Source: CALLMM01 sp964429855
GTDB lineage: Bacteria; Armatimonadota; Chthonomonadetes; Chthonomonadales; CAJBBX01
NCBI GenBank assembly: GCA_964429855.1
Contig: CAYSDM010000017.1
Coordinates: 10,217 to 74,216, forward strand
Direction of reading: 5' to 3'
DNA: 64,000 bases
Positions 24,598 to 32,412 of the stretch are shown here, piece by piece; position 1 is the stretch's first letter, and each line of letters starts with the position of its first letter. A program made the translations under genes and the position numbers. The notes beneath the pieces were generated by a model, which saw only the letters and a list, made by a program, of their open reading frames with translations, was not told the origin of the DNA and did not search any database.

Positions 24598-25458
24598 ATG
24601 TCTTTATCTGCCATCCGGCAGCGCCGCAGCGGCTTCACTCTTATCGAGCTGCTCGTCGTCATCGCCATCATCGCGATCCTCGCAGCCATTCTCTTCCCTG
24701 TATTTGCGAAGGCGAGAGCCGCGGCGCGAAAATCCACCGGGACCAGCAACCTCAAGCAGCTTGGTCTTGGGACGCAGATGTACGCTCAGGACTACGATGA
24801 GCGCTTCCCCTACTATAACTGGGGGCTGATGTCCTGCAACGAGTCGGGCAACGCCGGCGGATCGGGAACGCTCAGCGGCAACGACCCCGCTTTCGAGGCC
24901 TACAGCGCCGCCGCCTGGTGCAACTCGATCCAGCCCTACATCAAAAACATCGGCATCTTCCAGGATCCGAGCGACAAGATGCAGTGGCAGCCGGGATACT
25001 GCATTAACTTCCCGCAGTCCAACTTCCGCGCCGGACAGAGCTCCTGGCAGCGCTCCACCTACGTCAGCTACGGCTGGGCGGAAGGCATGAGCGGCAAGAC
25101 CCTCGCCGCGCTGCAGAGCCCGGCAAGCGACCTGCTCTGGTCTGACTACATCGGCGTTCTCGTGGATGCCTGGGATCGCTTCGGCTGGACCCCCGACCTC
25201 TACCTGCGCCGCACCATCTGGAGCGACACCAACTGGGGCGATCAGTGTGGCTTCGGCGGCGACCCGCGCGGCACGCAGGCTCAGTTCACCAGTGAGCAGT
25301 GGGAGTGCATGAAGCGAGCCACCCGCCACGAGACCCATGTGAACGTGGTCTTCGCGGACGGTCATGCCAAGCTGATCCCGACCCGCAACGTGCGCGAGGT
25401 CGGTCCGGATACCGGTCAGATCGTTCCCGGCTCCGGCAGCGTCACGCCCACCTTCTAA
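24598..25458 (+). CDS. Prepilin-type protein (DUF1559), cassette 2
   Basis: 286 residues. The prepilin motif 'RSGFTLIELLVVIAI' has the classical Gly before the cleavage site and Glu at +5. It is followed by the helix, 'LFPVFAKARAAAR' and 'TSNLKQLGLGTQMYAQDYDE'. The C-terminus 'RHETHVNVVFADGHAK' is an exact H-X9-DG motif. AAGGAGGA before the ATG is a strong ribosome site. The DNA of the first 100 bases after the leader is close to that of the prepilin at 13044 (for example both read TCGAGCTGCTCGT), suggesting recent duplication or gene conversion. A terminator-like hairpin follows the stop. Confidence 0.9.
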   Translation: MSLSAIRQRRSGFTLIELLVVIAIIAILAAILFPVFAKARAAARKSTGTSNLKQLGLGTQMYAQDYDERFPYYNWGLMSCNESGNAGGSGTLSGNDPAFEAYSAAAWCNSIQPYIKNIGIFQDPSDKMQWQPGYCINFPQSNFRAGQSSWQRSTYVSYGWAEGMSGKTLAALQSPASDLLWSDYIGVLVDAWDRFGWTPDLYLRRTIWSDTNWGDQCGFGGDPRGTQAQFTSEQWECMKRATRHETHVNVVFADGHAKLIPTRNVREVGPDTGQIVPGSGSVTPTF

Positions 25459-25477
25459 ATGTCCTGACCCTTCCAAG

Positions 25478-25522
25478 TACGGCGGCGGCTCTGCCTGAGA
25501 GGGCAGTCGCCGCCGTATTTTT
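25478..25522 (+). terminator. Attenuating terminator after prepilin, cassette 2
   Basis: A GC-rich stem of about 17 bp with small mismatches (25478-25495 with 25501-25517) is followed by a run of T (25518-25522). It lies between the prepilin and the TPR genes, as the hairpin at 13941 does in cassette 1. Confidence 0.8.
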
Positions 25523-25545
25523 ATAACTCCCGATATTGAGGCTGT

Positions 25546-26934
25546 ATGTCCAGTTCTGAACCGTCTACTGCTCCCGCCTCCAGAGGCACGAAGGTGCCTT
25601 TTCGTTCTCCTTTTCGCCTTATTCTTATTCTGGTTATCATCGCAGCAGGTTCTGCCACGCTCTACTATGGACTGAAGTCCCGACAGAACCCGTCTGTTCC
25701 GAAACCGGCGCCGGTCGTCTCCAATCCTGCGCCTCCACCTGCCTCTTCGTCCGCAGCCGCCCCCGGCGCATGGATGGATGATCCGATGGGGGCTCTCGCG
25801 CCGCAAACCGGTCCCTTCGCCAATACAGGCTCACCGGGACTGCTCCGTCAACTGGGTCCCTCCGCCGCCCTGCGTCATCAAGTCCGACAGTTTCCGAATG
25901 ATGTCAATCTTCGCATACAACTGGCAGTTTCGCTGGATAACGAGGGACAGCCGGGAGAGGCGGAGGATGTCCTGCGCGAAGCCCTGCAGCGCGGTCAGAA
26001 GAAGCCGGAGATATACCACGCGCTGGGAATGCTCTACATGAGAAACGGCATTTACTACGGCGCGGTAGAGATGTTTTCGCTGGAAACCAGGCTGGCGCCG
26101 AAAAACTATCAGGCACATCTGAACCTCGCGCAGGCGTATGTGTATATGAATCAGAACAATGCGGCGATCAAGAGCTTTGAAACAGCCAACCGGCTTGATC
26201 CGTCGCAGCCGGACGCCTACCTGGGACTGGCGCTGCTCAACAATACGTCGGAACGATATCAGTACGCGGTTAAATATCTGTTGGAGTTCATCAAACGCAC
26301 TGCTTCGCCCGGACAGGGATATGCCCTGCTCAGCCGCGTCTATCTGAATATGCGCGAGTATGATAAGGCGATGGAAGCCGGACTGAAAGCGACGCAGGCT
26401 CTGCCCAACGACCCCGCCTGCTGGTATAATCTGGGACAGGCTTACGCCTACAACCCCTCGGAGAAGTATTTCAATGAGGCGGTGCAGGCGTATGAGCGCA
26501 CACTCCAGATGGCACCTCAATGGGGCGGAGCGCACTTCGAACTGGGGCGGGTCTATGAGCGGCTGAACCGCAAAGAAGAGGCGGTCGCCCGCTATCGCGA
26601 TGCGGTGCGCCTGCAGCCGACGAACGGCCGCTACCGCTATCAGTTAGGGCGTCTGTTGATGCAGATCGGACAGGTCGAAGAGGGGCAGCGCGAAACGCAG
26701 CTTTCCCAACCGTTGATCCGTTTGAATCAACGCGAGACCCAACTGACGGCGAAGATCGCCTCCAATCCGAAAGAGCCGCGTTTTGTGTATGAACTGGGCG
26801 TCGTCTACAAAGAGTTGAAAGAGTATAAAAAGGCGCTGGACACCTTTGAGTTTCTGCTCAAGATGGCTCCCAACTACCCGAAGGCACGTCAACAATGGGA
26901 AGAGACACGGCGACTGCTAAGTTCTCCGCGCTAA
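25546..26934 (+). CDS. Membrane-anchored TPR protein, cassette 2
   Basis: 462 residues. A short cytoplasmic N-terminus, one membrane helix ('LILILVIIAAGSATLYYGL', about 26-44), a Pro/Ala-rich linker (50-80), then eight or more TPRs (110-455), for example 'EVLREALQRGQKKPEIYHALGML'-type units and 'ACWYNLGQAYAYNPSEKYFNEA'. It corresponds to the membrane TPR protein of cassette 1 at 14343. The downstream gene starts 40 nt inside its end, so expression is coupled. No ribosome site is obvious. Likely an assembly scaffold on the periplasmic side. Confidence 0.85.
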   Translation: MSSSEPSTAPASRGTKVPFRSPFRLILILVIIAAGSATLYYGLKSRQNPSVPKPAPVVSNPAPPPASSSAAAPGAWMDDPMGALAPQTGPFANTGSPGLLRQLGPSAALRHQVRQFPNDVNLRIQLAVSLDNEGQPGEAEDVLREALQRGQKKPEIYHALGMLYMRNGIYYGAVEMFSLETRLAPKNYQAHLNLAQAYVYMNQNNAAIKSFETANRLDPSQPDAYLGLALLNNTSERYQYAVKYLLEFIKRTASPGQGYALLSRVYLNMREYDKAMEAGLKATQALPNDPACWYNLGQAYAYNPSEKYFNEAVQAYERTLQMAPQWGGAHFELGRVYERLNRKEEAVARYRDAVRLQPTNGRYRYQLGRLLMQIGQVEEGQRETQLSQPLIRLNQRETQLTAKIASNPKEPRFVYELGVVYKELKEYKKALDTFEFLLKMAPNYPKARQQWEETRRLLSSPR

Positions 26935-28235
26935 CCGACCGGCAGGCGCGCACACTCTGGGCCGCCTGCCTGCCGTTGACGCTGATTCTATGGGGTTGCG
27001 GGAAGGCAGTGGTTCCCGTATCTTCGCCCCCTGCCGCCCGACAGACGACCTCTCAATCCACCCTTCCACCCGCCATTCCGCCCTCCAATGCGCCGACGCT
27101 CTCCATCATCCAGGCGCGTGATATCCTGGCGGACGCCACCGCAAAATCCCCCAACGACCCGCTGCGTCATCTGGAACTGGCGCTGTTTGACATGAAGACA
27201 GGCGACCGGGCGGAAGCTGAGCGTCAACTGCGGGAGATGATACGCAGGTTCCCCAGATTTCCACGCGCCCCGCATCATCTCGGAATGCTCTACTTAACGC
27301 AGGGAAGAGTCCAGGAGGCGCTGACACCCCTGCGGATCGCCGCGACGCTCGCCCCGGAGGACGCCCAGGCGCAGGCGAATGTCGGACAGGTTCTGCTGCG
27401 TCTGGGAAGTCAGGAGGAGGCGCGGAAGTTTGCAGACAGGGCGTTGAAAGCGGACCCGCGACTGCCTGATACCTATCTGCTCCTCTCGCGCATCAACGAC
27501 CGGCACGGAACCGCCAATCAGGCGATTGAGTACGCGAAAAAGTATCTGGAGCTTTCGGGAAATCCCGCGCCCGGACTCTTTTTGATCGGGCGCACCTATG
27601 CGCGGCAGGCGGACAGCGCCAACGCAGAGACCTGGCTGATTAAAGCGCGGGACGCCGCCCCGGAAAACCCGGAGATATGGCTCACGCTGGGTCGCGTCTA
27701 CTATGAGATGATGAAAAATACCCGCCGTCAGGAGGGTATAAACTGCTTTGAGAAGGTGCTGGAACTCAGCCCCCGTGACTGGGAAGCCAATCTCTGGCTG
27801 GGGCGCGCGCGTATGGATGAGGGACGTTTTGCCGACGCCGTCGCTCACTTCCGTCTGGCGCAGGCGAACTCGCCTCAGCCCGGACCGATCTACTACGATC
27901 TCGGACAGGCGCTGATCAAGGCGGGGCAGACGGAGGAGGGACAGAAGGCGCTGGCTACATTCCAGTCTTATCGGGAGTATACAAAAGGGATAGAGAGATT
28001 AACGGCGGAGGCGGAGAAGGCTCCCCGGGATCGCTCGCGCCGCTATGCGCTGATTCGCTTCTGTATGCAGCATCGTCAGTACCGCGCCGCCCTCTCTCTC
28101 CTCAACGAAACCGAGCAGACGCTGGGAGCCGATGCGACTCTCCGCCAGTTGCGCGCGGAGCTTTCGCAGCGCATGACGGAGGCTGGCCTCTCACCCTCTA
28201 CCCTCTCGCCCGGAGGTCCCGGCAATGTCCGCTGA
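26895..28235 (+). CDS. TPR lipoprotein, cassette 2
   Basis: 446 residues. The signal segment ends in the lipobox 'LILWGCG' (Cys near 35), followed by a Pro/Ser-rich spacer and TPRs over about 80-430 ('LATFQSYREYTKGIERLTAEAEKAPR' near the end). It overlaps the previous gene by 40 nt and the next by 11 nt. The signal sequence begins only after about 22 residues, so a start further downstream is possible, but the hydrophobic segment itself is clear. It is the counterpart of the lipoprotein at 15578. Confidence 0.82.
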   Translation: MGRDTATAKFSALTDRQARTLWAACLPLTLILWGCGKAVVPVSSPPAARQTTSQSTLPPAIPPSNAPTLSIIQARDILADATAKSPNDPLRHLELALFDMKTGDRAEAERQLREMIRRFPRFPRAPHHLGMLYLTQGRVQEALTPLRIAATLAPEDAQAQANVGQVLLRLGSQEEARKFADRALKADPRLPDTYLLLSRINDRHGTANQAIEYAKKYLELSGNPAPGLFLIGRTYARQADSANAETWLIKARDAAPENPEIWLTLGRVYYEMMKNTRRQEGINCFEKVLELSPRDWEANLWLGRARMDEGRFADAVAHFRLAQANSPQPGPIYYDLGQALIKAGQTEEGQKALATFQSYREYTKGIERLTAEAEKAPRDRSRRYALIRFCMQHRQYRAALSLLNETEQTLGADATLRQLRAELSQRMTEAGLSPSTLSPGGPGNVR

Positions 28236-29328
28236 TCGCGCACAGGAAGCCAGGCCGCGCTCGCGCCGTTCGCTGTTTCTGCTGCTGGGAATGCTGGCGC
28301 TGCTGGGCGTCGTCTATCTGAGCCTGCCGAAGTCCTGGTTTGAGATTCCGGAGGACAATCCGCAGACGCCTGCCTCCGGCGGGCAGCCCGCTCCCGGCGC
28401 GCCGGAGGCCGCGACGCTGGATCAGATGCGTATCGCCGTCCAGAACGCTCCGCAGGACTACGCGCTGCGCTCGCGCTATGGCGTGACGCTGGCCGCCGCC
28501 GGGCGTCTTGCGGAGGCGCAGGAGGAGTTTCAGACCGCGATACGCCTCGCGCCGGAATCGCCCATCGGTCATCATAACCTCGGACTCTTCTATCTGAACA
28601 GCAATCAGCCGGAGAAAGCCGACGCCGCCTTTCAACGCGAACTGGAACTGGCTCCCGGCGACGGGCGCGCACACTACTTCCGGGGGCTGGCGCTTCAGTC
28701 GCTGCGCCGCTATCCCGAGGCGAAGGCGCAGTTTGAACTGGCGGGGAAACTGGCTCCCGCGCTGGCGGAACCCTACCTCTCGCTGGCGACCCTTCTGTCG
28801 GAAAACCGTGCTCCGGAAGAGATACAGGGGTATGTGGACATCTACCTCCAACGGGGCGGAACGAATAAGGGGCTGACCTATCATGCGTTGAGCCGCTCCT
28901 ATCGCGCCAAACAGAATCATGCGGAAGCGATCCGGTACGCGGAGATGGCGACAAAAGAGTCCCCGGAGATGGTGATGTACTGGCGCAACCTGGGGCAGTT
29001 ATACTCCGCCGCCCGCCGGTTTGACGAGGCGGATAAGACGCTGCGCAAGGTGACGGAGATGACCCGCGACCCCAGCCCGGTCTTTGTCGAGATCGCCGTG
29101 AATGCGCAGAAAGCCGGACGCTACCCGGAGGCGATAGAAGCCTACAAGCGCGCGCTCGAAATCAGTCCCCAGACCGGTAACATTCGCCTGTATCTGTCTC
29201 GCGCCTACCAACTGGCAGGAGATATGGAGGCGGCGCGGCGCGAAGAGCAGGAATTTCGCAAATGGGAGCGAAAGAATCAGGAGGAGAATGTGAAGCGCGC
29301 CCCGAGCGCGCCTCGCAGAAGCCAGTAA
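28225..29328 (+). CDS. Third TPR protein of cassette 2
   Basis: 367 residues with one membrane helix ('SLFLLLGMLALLGVVYLSL', about 16-34) and about seven TPRs (70-345). It has no direct partner in cassette 1, so cassette 2 carries an extra scaffold. It overlaps the preceding gene by 11 nt. Read-through to the CRTAC gene would cross a 227-bp gap (29329-29555) in which I see no gene, only weak dyads. Confidence 0.82.
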   Translation: MSADRAQEARPRSRRSLFLLLGMLALLGVVYLSLPKSWFEIPEDNPQTPASGGQPAPGAPEAATLDQMRIAVQNAPQDYALRSRYGVTLAAAGRLAEAQEEFQTAIRLAPESPIGHHNLGLFYLNSNQPEKADAAFQRELELAPGDGRAHYFRGLALQSLRRYPEAKAQFELAGKLAPALAEPYLSLATLLSENRAPEEIQGYVDIYLQRGGTNKGLTYHALSRSYRAKQNHAEAIRYAEMATKESPEMVMYWRNLGQLYSAARRFDEADKTLRKVTEMTRDPSPVFVEIAVNAQKAGRYPEAIEAYKRALEISPQTGNIRLYLSRAYQLAGDMEAARREEQEFRKWERKNQEENVKRAPSAPRRSQ

Positions 29329-29555
29329 GACAGCCGCGCGGTTCCCCGCCGTTATGGAGATGTCCGGCATGCTCAATTCGCCTCCCTTCGCCCGCTCCTG
29401 CGCTGCCACCCTCTTCCAGACTGCGATATGGACTGCTGCTCCCGTCTTCAGCGCGTCAACGATGAGACAGAACTATCCAGAACTCGCTTACCGGAATGCC
29501 TTGATTCCGCCGCCACCTATTCCGCTGCAGGCGGATCAATCATAAATACACTACT

Positions 29556-31418
29556 ATGGAACCGAACTTCTCTGTATTCAAACGACATGCAGTCCCGGCA
29601 ATTGCCGGGTTGACTCTGGCGATACTCTGTTCGCTGTGTTTGACCGGATGCCCGTCTCCGTCGAAACCCAACGCTCCCCCGGCTCCCTCTCCTCCCCCCT
29701 CTGCGCCGACGCCTCCCGGTCCCTCCTCCAGCGCCAATGGGTCGCGGGATGGTCTGCTGCCCCCGGGCCCCGATAAGGTGACCTTCACCGACATCACCGC
29801 GCAGTCCGGCATTCGCTTCGTTCACTTCAGCGGCGCGCGGGGAAAGAAGTATATGCCGGAGTGCGAAACGCCCGGATGCGCCTTTTTTGACTTCAATAAC
29901 GACGGCAGGCAGGACGTTCTTCTGCTGAACGGCGCGGACTGGCCCGAGGTCAAAACGGGGCGTAAACAGACCTTCAGCGCCCTCTACCGCAACGACGGCA
30001 ACGGCCAATTCACCGACGTGACGAAAGGGTCCGGTCTCGATGTCGAGATGCATACGATGGGCGTCGCGGTCGGAGACTACAATAACGACGGCAGGGACGA
30101 TCTCTATATAAGCTGCGTCCTCGGTCCGAGCCGCCTGTTCCGCAATGAGGGCAACGGTAAATTCAAAGATGTGACGAAAGAGGCGGGAGTAGATAACGAA
30201 AGCAAGTGGGGTTCCGCCGTCGCCTGGATGGACTACGATCGAGACGGAGACCTCGATCTGTTTGTCGGCAACTACTGCAAGTGGACGCCGCAGACCGATG
30301 TCTTCTGCTCGGTCTTCCGGGGCGAGAAGTCCTACTGCACTCCCAACGTCTACGACGGCGAATCGGTGCGCCTCTACCGCAATGAGGGCAGCGGCAAATT
30401 CAAGGATGTCAGTCAGCAGGCGGGATTCGTCTATCCGCCGGGGAAGACGTGGGGGTTCGCCATCCTGGACTTCGATAACGACGGCTGGGAGGACGTGGTT
30501 GTCGCCAACGACATGGAGCCGAACTGCCTCTTCCATAACCAGCGCAACGGAACCTTCAAAGATATCGGGATGATCGTCGGGATCGCGCTGGCGGAAAACG
30601 GCGTGGCGAAGGCGGGAATGGGCATTGATGCGGCGGACGTGGATAACTCCGGGCGCGAAAGCATCCTGATCTCCAACTTCTCCGGCGAAGGTCTCTCCTT
30701 CTTCCATAACGCCGACGGCAAGCTGTTCTATGAGAAGAGCGGGCAGTCCACGATCGCCAGCACCAGCCTGCTGAAGATGGGATGGGGGCTGTTCCTCTTT
30801 GACTACGATCTGGACGGGCGCAAGGATGCGCTGGTCTGCAACGGGCATCTCTACCACAACGTGCAGGAGTTTCAGCCTGGAGTTCGCTATGCCGAGAGAC
30901 CGCTGCTCTATCACAATCGGGGCGGTCTGAACTTCGTGGAGGTCGCCGAGGAGAAGGGCGCGCTGGCGCAGAAGCAGGTGGCGCGGGGCTGCGCCTACGC
31001 CGACATAGATGGCGATGGCGATCTGGACGTGCTGATCGTCGCGATGGACAGCCCGCCTCGACTGCTGCGCAATGACGGGGGCAATGCCAATCGGTGGCTG
31101 CGCGTTCAGGTGATCGGAAAGAAGTCCAATCGCAACGGCTACGGCGCGAAGATCGAGGTGACCGCCGGAGGTCTGACGCAGATGTTCCGGATTCGCAGCG
31201 GCTCCAGCTTCCTCTCTGCGCTGGAGCAGACGGCGACCGTTGGATTGGGAAATGAGACCCAGGCGCAGCAGATCAAGATCACCTGGCCCGGCGGTCAGAC
31301 CGATATCTACGAGTCCGTCCCGGCGGAGACTCTGCTCATTGCGACCGAAGGGGAGGGAGCCATCGGCTATCCAAAGCAGGATCGAAAGGCTGCGCCGGTG
31401 AAATATAGCCGTAAATAA
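29556..31418 (+). CDS. FG-GAP/CRTAC (ASPIC/UnbV) lipoprotein, cassette 2
   Basis: 620 residues. The lipobox 'CLTGCP' (Cys near 32) is followed by a long Pro/Ser-rich spacer (35-65). The propeller carries six or more Asp loops: 'DFNNDGRQD', 'GDYNNDGRDD', 'DYDRDGDLD', 'DFDNDGWED', 'DYDLDGRKD' and 'DIDGDGDLD'. The Cys-rich insertion ('NYCKWTPQTDVFC... YCTPNVYDGE') and the ASPIC/UnbV tail ('NRWLRVQVIGKKSNRNGYGAK... ITWPGGQTDIYE') match the paralogue at 16744. Likely a Ca2+-stabilised surface scaffold or adhesin. Followed 16 nt later by the KDG kinase, which is probably not functionally linked. Confidence 0.9.
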   Translation: MEPNFSVFKRHAVPAIAGLTLAILCSLCLTGCPSPSKPNAPPAPSPPPSAPTPPGPSSSANGSRDGLLPPGPDKVTFTDITAQSGIRFVHFSGARGKKYMPECETPGCAFFDFNNDGRQDVLLLNGADWPEVKTGRKQTFSALYRNDGNGQFTDVTKGSGLDVEMHTMGVAVGDYNNDGRDDLYISCVLGPSRLFRNEGNGKFKDVTKEAGVDNESKWGSAVAWMDYDRDGDLDLFVGNYCKWTPQTDVFCSVFRGEKSYCTPNVYDGESVRLYRNEGSGKFKDVSQQAGFVYPPGKTWGFAILDFDNDGWEDVVVANDMEPNCLFHNQRNGTFKDIGMIVGIALAENGVAKAGMGIDAADVDNSGRESILISNFSGEGLSFFHNADGKLFYEKSGQSTIASTSLLKMGWGLFLFDYDLDGRKDALVCNGHLYHNVQEFQPGVRYAERPLLYHNRGGLNFVEVAEEKGALAQKQVARGCAYADIDGDGDLDVLIVAMDSPPRLLRNDGGNANRWLRVQVIGKKSNRNGYGAKIEVTAGGLTQMFRIRSGSSFLSALEQTATVGLGNETQAQQIKITWPGGQTDIYESVPAETLLIATEGEGAIGYPKQDRKAAPVKYSRK

Positions 31419-31434
31419 CCTTTCGAATCGGCGC

Positions 31435-32403
31435 ATGAACACAACGAAACCTCTGGATGTCATCACCTTCGGCGAGACGATGATCCGGCTCAGCCCGCCG
31501 GGATGCGAGCGGCTGGAATCATCGGAGACCCTGGAGTATCGGATCGGGGGCAGCGAATCGAACACCGCCATCGCCCTGTCGCGGCTGGGACGCCGGGCGG
31601 CGTGGTGGAGCCGACTGGTCTCCAACGGACCGGGGCGCAAAATCGCCTCCGAGATTGCGCGCTGGGGCGTGGACACCTCTCTGATCCTCTGGACTTCAAC
31701 CGGGCGCGTGGGAGTCTACTTTATCGAATTCGGCGTCCCCCCGCGCGCCCACAACGTAACCTACGACCGCGCAAACTCCGCCGTCAGCCAGTTAACCCCC
31801 GATATGTTCGACTGGACGCATCTGGACCGCGCGCGACATCTCCATCTGACCGGGATCACCGTTGCCCTGAGCGAATCGTGCGCCGCGACCGTTCTCCATG
31901 CAGCGCAGGAGGCGCGTCGTCGCGGACTATCGGTTTCGATGGATGTTAACTACCGCTCCAAACTATGGTCCCCTGAACAGGCGCGGAAGACTCTCTCCGG
32001 CATCCTGCCGTCTCTGGATATTCTGGTCTGCGCGCTCTCCGATGCGGCGGAGGTTTTCGGTCTGACAGGCTCCGCGGAACAGATTGCCCGCGCCTTCCAG
32101 CGCGATTACGGCATCCCGAAGGTGGTGCTGACGATGGGAGGCGAGGGCGCGCTGGCGCTGGAGGGCGAGCGGGTACATCACTCCGCCTGCATTCCCGCCA
32201 CAGAGGTGGATCGCGTCGGGGCGGGAGACGCCTTCGACGCGGGGGTGCTGCACGGCTTTCTGGATGGCGATCTGGAGAAAGGGCTGCGCTACGGCGCGGC
32301 GATGGCATCCCTCAAGCACACCATTCCGGGCGATCTGCTGGTTGCAACCCGCGAAGAGATCGAGGCGGTCATGAGCGGCGGACCACGCGGAATACAACGC
32401 TAG
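31435..32403 (+). CDS. kdgK: 2-keto-3-deoxygluconate kinase (PfkB family)
   Basis: 322 residues. PfkB kinase hallmarks are the N-terminal 'GGSESNTAIALSRLGRRA' and the C-terminal 'DRVGAGDAFDAGVLHG', whose GAGD Asp is the catalytic base and anion hole. 'GETMIRLSPPG', 'YFIEFG' and 'DVNYRSKLW' fit the 2-keto-3-deoxygluconate subgroup, which phosphorylates KDG in uronate and Entner-Doudoroff type catabolism. This fits the polysaccharide hydrolases in the window. The substrate assignment rests on family resemblance and would need a close comparison. Next to a PYROXD2-like gene 9 nt downstream, so probably an operon. Confidence 0.82.
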   Translation: MNTTKPLDVITFGETMIRLSPPGCERLESSETLEYRIGGSESNTAIALSRLGRRAAWWSRLVSNGPGRKIASEIARWGVDTSLILWTSTGRVGVYFIEFGVPPRAHNVTYDRANSAVSQLTPDMFDWTHLDRARHLHLTGITVALSESCAATVLHAAQEARRRGLSVSMDVNYRSKLWSPEQARKTLSGILPSLDILVCALSDAAEVFGLTGSAEQIARAFQRDYGIPKVVLTMGGEGALALEGERVHHSACIPATEVDRVGAGDAFDAGVLHGFLDGDLEKGLRYGAAMASLKHTIPGDLLVATREEIEAVMSGGPRGIQR

Positions 32404-32412
32404 GAGAGAGGC

